Shown: piece by piece, positions 1 to 6,084 of the stretch
Layout: every line of letters starts with the position of its first letter
How positions within the stretch are numbered: the stretch's first letter is position 1
DNA from: an uncultured bacterium
Lineage (GTDB): Bacteria > Desulfobacterota > Desulfobulbia > Desulfobulbales > Desulfobulbaceae
DNA length: 7,873 bases
Assembly: GCA_903842475.1 (NCBI GenBank)
Contig: CAIMMA010000577.1
Coordinates: forward strand, 1-7,873
Direction: 5' to 3'
Notes under the pieces: model-generated
Database searches by the model: none
Told to the model about the DNA's origin: nothing
Seen by the model: the letters and a program-made list of their open reading frames with translations, nothing else
Position numbers and translations under genes: made by a program

Positions 1-344
1 CACAGGTACTGCCGGCGATCGAAAAAGCTATCCTGGCTTCAGGCCTTGGATTGACACCGGCAAGTGATGGCAACGTGGTGCGTCTGACCATACCGCCACT
101 CACCGGCGAACGGCGGAAAGAGTTGGTCAAGCAGGTCAAAAAGATCAGCGAAGAATATAAAGTTGCCGTCCGCAATGTTCGACGTGATTCCAATGAGGCC
201 CTGAAAAAGCTCAAGAAAGATAAGGAGATCTCTGAAGACGATTTGTTTCGGCTTCAGGAAGAGGCGCAAAAGGTGACAGACAGCTTTATCAGCCAGATCG
301 AAGATATAGCCGGCGGAAAGGAAAAGGAAGTGATGGAGGTATGA
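1..344 (+). CDS. frr: Ribosome recycling factor, C-terminal part (5' truncated by window edge)
   Basis: Ribosome recycling factor works with EF-G and GTP in the cytoplasm to split the post-termination ribosome and release mRNA and tRNA. The reading frame is open from base 3 to the TGA at 342-344, giving 113 residues. The family is about 185 residues, so roughly the first 70 lie outside the window. Recognisable family segments are the IEKAI helix near the start, then TPASDGNVVRLTIPPLTGER and RRKELVKQVKK, and a charged C-terminal helical arm rich in Lys and Glu. A TTG at 51 is in frame but is not the start, because the homologous sequence continues upstream of it. frr is the first visible gene of the co-directional run and is separated from uppS by 30 bases. 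The family call is very secure; only the N-terminus is unseen. Confidence 0.97.
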   Translation, partial: QVLPAIEKAILASGLGLTPASDGNVVRLTIPPLTGERRKELVKQVKKISEEYKVAVRNVRRDSNEALKKLKKDKEISEDDLFRLQEEAQKVTDSFISQIEDIAGGKEKEVMEV

Positions 345-382
345 TCGCCTCTGTTTCCGTGCAAACAGGTAGTCGTGGCTGA
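341..382 (+). other. Possible 13-codon leader mini-ORF overlapping frr stop and uppS start
   Basis: An ATG at 341 overlaps the frr TGA (ATGA arrangement) and opens a frame of 13 codons (MIASVSVQTGSRG) that ends in TGA at 380-382, just inside uppS, whose GTG is at 375. An AGGAAG at 325-330 is about ten bases upstream of this ATG and could act as a ribosome binding site. A closer GGAGG (335-339) is probably too near. If translated, ribosomes would cross the hairpin at 351-368 and end on the uppS start region. The peptide resembles nothing I recognise and such a short frame can arise by chance, so this is only a candidate. Confidence 0.2.
351..368 (+). promoter_or_regulatory. Small hairpin covering the uppS ribosome binding site
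   Basis: CTGTTT (351-356) and AAACAG (363-368) are perfectly complementary around the six-base loop CCGTGC. T350 and G369 could add a wobble pair. The only Shine-Dalgarno-like bases for uppS, AGG at 367-369, are in the 3' arm, five bases ahead of the GTG start. The pairing is seen directly. That it modulates uppS translation is inferred, and six base pairs with only two G-C pairs is a weak stem. Confidence 0.35.
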
Positions 383-1115
383 ATCAGACCCTCCCCTTTC
401 TGTACCGCGTCATATTGCCATAATTATGGATGGCAATGGGCGATGGGCCGAGGAGCGCTCTCGTCCCAGATTATTCGGACATAAAGCCGGGGTTGATTCC
501 GTTCGTGAGATTGTCGAAATTTCAAGGACGATAGGGGTTGAGTTCTTAACCTTGTATGCCTTTTCAACGGAAAACTGGAACCGTCCCTCTGGCGAGGTTA
601 CTGGCTTGATGGGGTTGTTGAAACGGTATCTCCAGTCAGAGTTGAAAACCATGTTGAAAAACGGTATTCGTCTTTGTTGCGTGGGGCAGCAGGACCGTTT
701 GCCGGCCGATGTACAGTCTGTTCTTCAGCAAACCATATCAGATACCGAAGCATGTCAAGGCATGACCCTGAATCTCGCCCTGAGTTATGGGGGGCGCAGT
801 GAATTGGTCCAAGCCGTGCGTCGCCTCGCTCAACAGTGTCAGGATGGCGCGCTCCAGTGGCAGGAGATCTCCGAAGACTCCATCAGCGAACATCTTTTTA
901 CCGCAGGGCAACCTGACCCGGATTTGCTGATCCGCACTGGCGGCGAACACCGCCTGTCCAATTTTCTCCTCTGGCAAACCTCCTACGCCGAACTGTATTT
1001 CACCGATGTAAAATGGCCGGATTTTCGAAAAGATCAGTTGCTCGAAGCTATCAATACATATAATCGCCGACAGCGCCGATTCGGCAAAATCAGTGCGCAA
1101 CTTCAAGGAGAGTAA
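375..1115 (+). CDS. uppS: Undecaprenyl diphosphate synthase (cis-prenyltransferase)
   Basis: The enzyme condenses farnesyl diphosphate with eight IPP units in cis to make C55 undecaprenyl diphosphate, the precursor of the lipid carrier for peptidoglycan and other surface polymers. The product is 246 residues, close to the E. coli enzyme (253). Family motifs are all present: HIAIIMDGNGRWA at 13-25 with the diphosphate-binding Asp19, GHKAG at 35-39 (His36), FSTENWNRP at 63-71, NLALSYGGRSEL at 133-144, and IRTGGEHRLSNF at 186-197. Arg187, Arg193, Ser195 and Glu206 match the IPP and Mg-binding residues at a constant offset of seven from E. coli numbering. The start is GTG at 375. The frame upstream runs only to a stop at 342 with no better start, and the next ATG lies inside the active-site motif. 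The Shine-Dalgarno is weak (AGG 367-369). cdsA follows after six bases. Confidence 0.97.
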   Translation: MAESDPPLSVPRHIAIIMDGNGRWAEERSRPRLFGHKAGVDSVREIVEISRTIGVEFLTLYAFSTENWNRPSGEVTGLMGLLKRYLQSELKTMLKNGIRLCCVGQQDRLPADVQSVLQQTISDTEACQGMTLNLALSYGGRSELVQAVRRLAQQCQDGALQWQEISEDSISEHLFTAGQPDPDLLIRTGGEHRLSNFLLWQTSYAELYFTDVKWPDFRKDQLLEAINTYNRRQRRFGKISAQLQGE

Positions 1116-1121
1116 CCTGGA

Positions 1122-1919
1122 ATGAGCCGAGTGATACCTGGGATTCTTATGGCGGGCGCCTGGTTGCTCCTGCTTTATTTAGGAACCGCGAAGTTATTCT
1201 GGGCGATTGTTGTCGGCGTGGCGGTGATCGCTCTCTCCGAATTTTTCCGAATGACCTATCGTTCGCTTATCGGTCCCCGTCTGTTTGCGACAATTCTCCT
1301 ATGTCTCTTTCCGGTGTTAGCTTCTTATTTCGGTAGGGGAGATATCGTCTTAGCCGGGGTGATCGTCGGCCTGATGGCCACGGTGGCGGTGGTGCTCCAT
1401 GGGTATTCAACCATTGACGATGTCTTTAAATATTTTAGTTACAGCGTGTTAGCCAGTGTTTATATCTCGCTTTGCATGGCCCATGTGGTTCTGATCCGGT
1501 TTTTACCAGACGGCCCATTTTGGCTGACGCTCCTGGTTGCGGTGGTGGCAGGTTCAGATACTGGGGCCTATTATGCCGGTCGGGCCTTCGGGCATCGCAA
1601 ACTCTTTCCCCAGATCAGTCCTAAAAAAACCGTGGCCGGAGGTTTCGGAGGTCTGGTTGCAGGCATCGCCATTGCAGAAGGAATTGCTTTGGCTTTTCCT
1701 GGAAGGGTTGACCTGCTGTCCTTGTTTTTTGCCGCCGGGCTGCTCATTATTGTCGGTATTGCCGGGGATTTAACCGAATCGATGATCAAGCGGTCCATGA
1801 ACGTCAAAGATTCGGGTACCATTCTGCGCGGTCATGGCGGCTTATTGGATCGGATAGACAGTTTGTTGTTAACCGGACCGGTACTTTATTATCTGCTCTC
1901 CTTCGGTTTGCTGAGATGA
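1122..1919 (+). CDS. cdsA: Phosphatidate cytidylyltransferase (CDP-diglyceride synthase)
   Basis: This integral membrane enzyme makes CDP-diacylglycerol from phosphatidic acid and CTP, the branch point for bacterial phospholipids. It has 265 residues with many hydrophobic stretches (for example around 8-38, 53-70, 74-93, 107-127, 132-145, 172-192, 197-214 and 247-263), which fits a multi-pass CdsA. The family signature is complete at 215-246: GDLTESMIKRSMNVKDSG followed by GHGGLLDRID. Asp216 and Asp243 have the same spacing as the metal-binding aspartates of the Thermotoga enzyme. The earlier SDTGAYYAGRAFG (145-157) and SPKKT (166-170) blocks are also present, but the residue after SPKKTV is Ala172, where homologues commonly carry Glu or Gln. 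The ATG at 1122 has AAGGAG at 1105-1110. The stop overlaps the dxr start. Confidence 0.96.
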   Translation: MSRVIPGILMAGAWLLLLYLGTAKLFWAIVVGVAVIALSEFFRMTYRSLIGPRLFATILLCLFPVLASYFGRGDIVLAGVIVGLMATVAVVLHGYSTIDDVFKYFSYSVLASVYISLCMAHVVLIRFLPDGPFWLTLLVAVVAGSDTGAYYAGRAFGHRKLFPQISPKKTVAGGFGGLVAGIAIAEGIALAFPGRVDLLSLFFAAGLLIIVGIAGDLTESMIKRSMNVKDSGTILRGHGGLLDRIDSLLLTGPVLYYLLSFGLLR

Positions 1920-3073
1920 AAGCCCTCTCGGTTCTCGGATCCACCGGATCAATCGGCCGAAATGTTCTGGCCGTGGTCCGGCAGTTTCCGCAGCAGTTTC
2001 GCATTGTCGGGCTCTCGGCCGGACGAAGCGTTGATATCCTTGCAGAACAGGTACTTGAATTTGAACCGGAATGTGTCGCGGTGGGCGATCCTGCGCTCGT
2101 CGATGCACTGGCCGAAAAGCTCCCGTCTTCCTATCGGGACCGGATCGTCAGCGGGTTGGAAGGCAATTGCACCGTCGCTTCGTTACCCGCTGCCGACATG
2201 ATGGTATCCGCCGTTGTCGGGGCGGTAGGACTGTTGCCGACGCTTGCCGCCATCCGAGCCGGCAAGGACATCGGTCTGGCCAACAAGGAGACCCTGGTCA
2301 TGGCCGGTCGGCTGATTATGGCAACCGTTCGGCACCATCGAGTGCGCCTCCTCCCCATCGATTCGGAACATAGCGCCATTTTTCAGGCGTTGGAAGCCGG
2401 TCGAAAACAAGATGTAGCCCGGATCATTCTAACCGCCTCAGGGGGACCGTTTCGCACTTGGGATCACAAGTCCTTGCTCGCCGCAACCCCGGAACAGGCC
2501 CTTGCCCATCCCAACTGGACCATGGGGCGGAAGATTTCCATAGATTCCGCAACCCTTATGAATAAAGGGCTCGAAGTGATCGAAGCCCGTTGGCTCTTTG
2601 ATGTCGCGCCCAAACAGATCGAAGTTGTGATTCATCCGCAATCGATAGTGCATTCGCTCGTGGAGTATTGTGACGGGTCGGTGGTGGCACAGATGGGAAT
2701 ACCGGATATGCGCATCCCTATTGCTTATGCTCTTTCTTATCCGGAACGGCTGGAACTCGGGCTTTCCCGCCTCAATCTACCGCAGTGCGGCGGCCTTGAC
2801 TTTGAACTGCCCGATCATACCCGTTTTCCCGCCCTGCAGATTGCCTATGACGCACTGCAGATGGGGGGCGTAAAACCGGCAGCACTCAACGCTGCCAATG
2901 AAGTGGCGGTGGAGGCCTTTCTCGCCGGTCGGATCGGATTCACCCGAATAGCCGAAGTGGTCGGCATGGTGGTGCAAAAGACAACGCAGGGCGACGAGTT
3001 GGAGCTGCAGGCGATTCTGGCTGCGGACCAGGAGGCCCGAATCCTGGCGGCTCGCGAGATCCAAGCCGCCTGA
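1916..3073 (+). CDS. dxr: 1-deoxy-D-xylulose 5-phosphate reductoisomerase
   Basis: Dxr (IspC) converts DXP to 2-C-methyl-D-erythritol 4-phosphate with NADPH and a divalent metal, the first committed step of the MEP isoprenoid pathway and the target of fosmidomycin. The 385-residue product is near the usual length (about 398 in E. coli). It has the NADPH-binding GSTGSIG at 8-14, LANKETLV at 121-128, the metal-site PIDSEHSAIFQ at 147-157 (Asp149, Glu151), SGGPF at 175-179, the mobile active-site loop HPNWTMGRKIS at 198-208, and MNKGLEVIEA at 215-224 with the third metal ligand Glu220. HPQSIVHSLVEY and NAANEVAVEAFL follow in the C-terminal half. The ATG at 1916 overlaps the cdsA TGA by four bases (ATGA), and no clear Shine-Dalgarno precedes it, so translation is probably coupled to cdsA. 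Confidence 0.98.
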   Translation: MKALSVLGSTGSIGRNVLAVVRQFPQQFRIVGLSAGRSVDILAEQVLEFEPECVAVGDPALVDALAEKLPSSYRDRIVSGLEGNCTVASLPAADMMVSAVVGAVGLLPTLAAIRAGKDIGLANKETLVMAGRLIMATVRHHRVRLLPIDSEHSAIFQALEAGRKQDVARIILTASGGPFRTWDHKSLLAATPEQALAHPNWTMGRKISIDSATLMNKGLEVIEARWLFDVAPKQIEVVIHPQSIVHSLVEYCDGSVVAQMGIPDMRIPIAYALSYPERLELGLSRLNLPQCGGLDFELPDHTRFPALQIAYDALQMGGVKPAALNAANEVAVEAFLAGRIGFTRIAEVVGMVVQKTTQGDELELQAILAADQEARILAAREIQAA

Positions 3074-3142
3074 CCGGAGGTTTCGCATCCGGCCGAGATC
3101 ACGTCTTACCCTTCTCTTTCGAAATTATTCCCAAGGATTTTC

Positions 3143-4228
3143 ATGAATTCTGTCCTTTCCTTTGTCCTCGTTTTAGGTGTGCTCATTTTCGTCCATGAAT
3201 TCGGTCATTTTTTATTGGCCAAGCTTTTTGGCGTCAAAGTCCTTAAGTTTTCCCTGGGATTTGGTCAAAAGGTGATTGGGCGGCAGTGGGGAGAAACCGA
3301 GTACCTCATCAGTGCCTTCCCTTTGGGAGGCTACGTTAAAATGTACGGCGAACAACAGGGGGAAGAAATTCTCCCGGAAAATGTGGATCGATCGTTTTCT
3401 CACAAACCGGTCTGGCAGCGTTTCGGCATTGTTTTTGGTGGCCCACTGTTCAATCTGGTGTTTGCGATTTTTCTGTTTTTTTTCATTTTTTTATTTGCCG
3501 GCCTGCCCGAACCGGTCGACTCCACCCGGATTGGTGAAGTCGGCGCTGGTTCGGTGGCTGAGCAGGTGGGGATCAAGGCCGGCGACGTGGTCCGGAGCAT
3601 CAACGGGCAGCCGACCAGTTCCTGGGCCCAGGTTTCCGACGGTATCAAGGACAGCCAAGGACAGACCGTGACCCTGGTGGTTGATCGTCACGGTGAGGAA
3701 TTGCGGTTCAGCGCCCAGCCTACCATGCAGAAGATGAAAAATCTTTTTGGGGAAGCGGTCGGGGAACGCTTTATGCTCGGCATCGTCCGCAGCGATGAAG
3801 TTCGTTATAAACAGGTCGGGATCGAGGAGTCGGCCAGCGCAGCCCTGATGCAGACCTGGAATCTCGGCTATCTGACGGTGATGGGGATTGTTAAAATGAT
3901 ACAGCGGGTTATTCCAGCCAGCGAACTTGGCGGACCGATTCGGATTGCCGAAATAGCCGGTCAGCAGATGGAAGCCGGTTGGATGAACCTGCTCTATTTT
4001 ATGGGACTTTTGAGTGTCAATCTTGGCGTCCTCAATCTCCTTCCCATTCCGGTGCTTGACGGTGGGCATCTGGTCTTCCTTTCATTGGAAGCGATGCGCC
4101 GCAAACCCCTGAACGACCGGACCATGGAGATCAGCCAGAAAATCGGCATGGCGATCCTGGGGACACTGATGGTGTTTGTTTTCTATAACGATATTGTTCG
4201 ATTGGTCAAACGATGGCTGATGTCCTGA
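3143..4228 (+). CDS. rseP: RseP-type intramembrane zinc metalloprotease (site-2 protease), single-PDZ form
   Basis: Site-2 proteases cut transmembrane helices of substrates such as anti-sigma factors and leftover signal peptides inside the membrane. The zinc motif HEFGH is at 18-22 in the first membrane helix. GGPLFNL lies at 99-105, and the conserved NLLPIPVLDGGHL at 298-310 supplies the third metal ligand, Asp306. One PDZ domain is visible at about 127-195 (IGEVGAGSVAEQVGIKAGD, then VVRSING). Hydrophobic segments are at about 3-16, 95-120, 282-300 and 333-348. The protein is 361 residues against about 450 for E. coli RseP, which carries two PDZ domains; shorter single-PDZ forms are common outside gammaproteobacteria. 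The ATG at 3143 has AAGGA at 3133-3137. A 69-base gap separates it from dxr, and its 3' end overlaps tsaB. The substrate here is unknown. Confidence 0.95.
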   Translation: MNSVLSFVLVLGVLIFVHEFGHFLLAKLFGVKVLKFSLGFGQKVIGRQWGETEYLISAFPLGGYVKMYGEQQGEEILPENVDRSFSHKPVWQRFGIVFGGPLFNLVFAIFLFFFIFLFAGLPEPVDSTRIGEVGAGSVAEQVGIKAGDVVRSINGQPTSSWAQVSDGIKDSQGQTVTLVVDRHGEELRFSAQPTMQKMKNLFGEAVGERFMLGIVRSDEVRYKQVGIEESASAALMQTWNLGYLTVMGIVKMIQRVIPASELGGPIRIAEIAGQQMEAGWMNLLYFMGLLSVNLGVLNLLPIPVLDGGHLVFLSLEAMRRKPLNDRTMEISQKIGMAILGTLMVFVFYNDIVRLVKRWLMS

Positions 4229-4911
4229 TCCTGGCCATCGAGACAGCGACCGGGTGCGGCGGTGTCTCTTTGACCACGGGTACTCGTCATAACGGCAAGG
4301 TGCTGGCCGAATACACGCTTCAACCCGACCTCACCCATTCAAGGCGTCTGCTTGGTCTGGTTGCGTCCATGATGGCTGCGGTCGGTACGGCTTGGAGCGA
4401 TCTCGATGGGATTGCCGTCAGTCAGGGGCCGGGCTCCTTTACCGGATTACGCATCGGCATGGCGGCGGCCAAGGGTATTGCCATGGCTGCCGGGATACCT
4501 CTGGTCGGGATTTCTACCCTGGATGGACTGGCGGCGCAGGTCCCCGCCTTGGAGTTGCCGCTCTGTTGTCTGCTGGATGCACGAAAACAGCAGGTCTATG
4601 CGGCGTTTTATCGGTGCAGCGACGAGTTCAGCTATCGTCGGGTCGGCGACCCCCTGGTGCTTGCGCCGGAGGCACTTGTCCGAAGTATTCAAGAACCAAC
4701 CTTGGTGGCCGGACCTGGTATCCTCGCCTGCGCCGTCGAGTTGGCGGCCCACCGGCTGGCCCGGGTGCTGCCCGCCGGGACGATCCATCCGCGTGCCGCC
4801 CTTATCGGGTTTTGCGGCGCCGAGGTTTTGGCGGCAGGGGCCGCTGGCGATGGCGCTGATCTGGTTCCCTGGTATGTTCGTGCCTCGGAAGCGGAAATAA
4901 ATCTGCAGTAA
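4213..4911 (+). CDS. tsaB: tRNA threonylcarbamoyladenosine biosynthesis protein TsaB
   Basis: TsaB is the ASKHA-fold partner that supports TsaD (with TsaE) in transferring threonylcarbamoyl to A37 of ANN-decoding tRNAs. The 232-residue length matches the family (E. coli 231). The N-terminal strand LILAIETATG (5-14), THSRRLLGLV (41-50), the hallmark SQGPGSFTGLRIGMAAAKGIA (70-90) and LDARKQQVYAAFY (121-133) are all characteristic. TsaB is generally the non-catalytic subunit, and its C-terminal half is degenerate compared with TsaD, which is longer. The ATG at 4213 lies inside rseP, giving a 16-base overlap, and there is no strong Shine-Dalgarno before it. Starting here keeps the first beta strand intact, so the overlap looks real and suggests coupled translation. 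ispG starts 26 bases after the stop. Confidence 0.95.
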   Translation: MADVLILAIETATGCGGVSLTTGTRHNGKVLAEYTLQPDLTHSRRLLGLVASMMAAVGTAWSDLDGIAVSQGPGSFTGLRIGMAAAKGIAMAAGIPLVGISTLDGLAAQVPALELPLCCLLDARKQQVYAAFYRCSDEFSYRRVGDPLVLAPEALVRSIQEPTLVAGPGILACAVELAAHRLARVLPAGTIHPRAALIGFCGAEVLAAGAAGDGADLVPWYVRASEAEINLQ

Positions 4912-4937
4912 CGGCTGGTGCCGGGTCGGAGCAAACC

Positions 4938-6029
4938 ATGATTACTCGAAAAAAAACGCGACAGATTCATGTCGGTACCGTGGCGATTGGTGGCGAGGCC
5001 CCGATTGCGGTGCAGTCGATGACCAACACCCTGACCGGGGACATTGTCGCCACCGTGCGGCAGATTCACCAGCTGGAACGGGCCGGATGCGAGCTGATTC
5101 GGGTGGCGGTCCCTGATCTGGCGGCGGCAGAAGCGATCACCGCCATTCGGATGCAGATCGCCATTCCCCTGATCGCCGATATTCATTTTGACAGCCGGTT
5201 GGCGGTGGCTGCCATGGAGCACGGCGCCCAGGGCATCAGGATTAATCCCGGCAATCTTGGCGGCCCCGATAAACTCGCCAGAGTGGTGGACGCGGCCAAG
5301 ATGCATGGGGTGCCGATCAGGGTCGGGGTCAATTCCGGCTCCATTGCCAAAGATCTGCTCAAACGATACGGCTATCCTACCCCGGAACGGCCCGAGGCCT
5401 TGATCGCCAGTGCTCTGGAAAACGTCCGCCTGCTTGAGCAGCAGGGGTTTTCTGAGATTAAAATTTCGATTAAATCCTCGGATACCCTGACCACCATCGC
5501 CGGGTATCGGCAGTTGGCGCAGCAGACCGAGTATCCCCTGCACCTTGGGGTGACCGAGGCTGGGGGCCTCATTGCCGGGACCGTCAAGTCCAGTGTGGCG
5601 CTTGGTATTCTCCTGGCCGAGGGTATCGGCGACACTTTCCGCATCTCGCTGACCCGCGACCCCGTCGAGGAAATCAGGGTCGGGTATGAATTGCTCCGGT
5701 CGCTGCGGATCCGCGAACGCGGACCTGAGTTGATCTCCTGTCCCACCTGCGGTCGGACCCGGCTCGATCTTTTTACCTTGGCCGAGCAGGTTGAGCAGCG
5801 TCTCCAGACCATGCAGGCCACCATCAAAGTCGCGGTCATGGGCTGCGTGGTCAACGGACCCGGTGAGGCGCGTGAAGCCGATATCGGCATTGCCGGCGGC
5901 CACGGGGTCGGCATTATATTCAAGAAAGGCGAAATTTTCAGGAAAGTCGCCGAGGCCGAGCTGTTGCCGGTATTTCTTGAAGAACTCGAAAAGCTTGAAG
6001 CCGAATACCAGAACCGGAACTCAGGTTAA
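4938..6029 (+). CDS. ispG: 4-hydroxy-3-methylbut-2-en-1-yl diphosphate synthase (IspG/GcpE)
   Basis: IspG is the iron-sulfur enzyme that reductively opens methylerythritol cyclodiphosphate to HMBPP, the penultimate MEP step. Electrons come from flavodoxin or ferredoxin. The 363-residue protein is the short bacterial two-domain form (E. coli 372). The TIM-barrel part shows VQSMTNT (25-31), LIADIHFD (78-85), GIRINPGNLG (99-108), VPIRVGVNSGS (125-135) and HLGVTEAGG (202-210). The C-terminal cluster domain has SCPTCGRTR (267-275) and VMGCVVNGPGEAREADIGIAG (300-320). Cys268, Cys271 and Cys303, with Glu310, match the [4Fe-4S] ligands of E. coli IspG. The ATG at 4938 has GGAG at 4928-4931. Together with dxr this puts two MEP genes in one run. 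A 55-base gap separates it from proS. Confidence 0.98.
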   Translation: MITRKKTRQIHVGTVAIGGEAPIAVQSMTNTLTGDIVATVRQIHQLERAGCELIRVAVPDLAAAEAITAIRMQIAIPLIADIHFDSRLAVAAMEHGAQGIRINPGNLGGPDKLARVVDAAKMHGVPIRVGVNSGSIAKDLLKRYGYPTPERPEALIASALENVRLLEQQGFSEIKISIKSSDTLTTIAGYRQLAQQTEYPLHLGVTEAGGLIAGTVKSSVALGILLAEGIGDTFRISLTRDPVEEIRVGYELLRSLRIRERGPELISCPTCGRTRLDLFTLAEQVEQRLQTMQATIKVAVMGCVVNGPGEAREADIGIAGGHGVGIIFKKGEIFRKVAEAELLPVFLEELEKLEAEYQNRNSG

Positions 6030-6084
6030 ACATACTTTACTCCTTTTACCCATTGATTGGTTTTAACTCGAACGGAGATTTGCC
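6030..6084 (+). other. AT-rich ispG-proS spacer with proS ribosome binding site
   Basis: This 55-base gap is clearly richer in T and A than the coding sequence on either side, especially 6034-6066. It ends in the proS Shine-Dalgarno CGGAGA (6073-6078), seven bases before the ATG. There is no convincing hairpin, so ispG does not seem to terminate here. TTTAC and TTTTAAC tracts could belong to a weak internal promoter, but no well-spaced -35/-10 pair is visible. Confidence 0.4.

Noticed and set aside
51..344. A complete 97-residue gene starting at TTG 51
   Set aside because: The frame stays open and keeps Frr homology (IEKAI segment) upstream of 51, so this is the tail of frr.
3074..3092. CCGGA/TCCGG hairpin just after the dxr stop as a terminator
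   Set aside because: The stem is only five base pairs with a nine-base loop, and a C/T-mixed stretch rather than a T run follows. It is too weak to call, though the 69-base gap could hold a promoter for rseP that I cannot see.
3093..3142. Promoter for rseP in the dxr-rseP gap
   Set aside because: AAATTATT at 3121-3128 is AT-rich, but no TTGACA-like or sigma-E-like element sits at suitable spacing.
3491..4069. Minus-strand open frame (192 codons) opposite rseP
   Set aside because: It overlaps the conserved PDZ and C-terminal protease segments of RseP, with no family motif of its own.
4689..5903. Long minus-strand open frame (404 codons) opposite tsaB and ispG
   Set aside because: The + strand here encodes TsaB and IspG with intact family motifs. 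The antisense frame is low-complexity, Gly/Pro/Asp/Arg-rich sequence as expected from the shadow of GC-rich codons, and it crosses a gene boundary.
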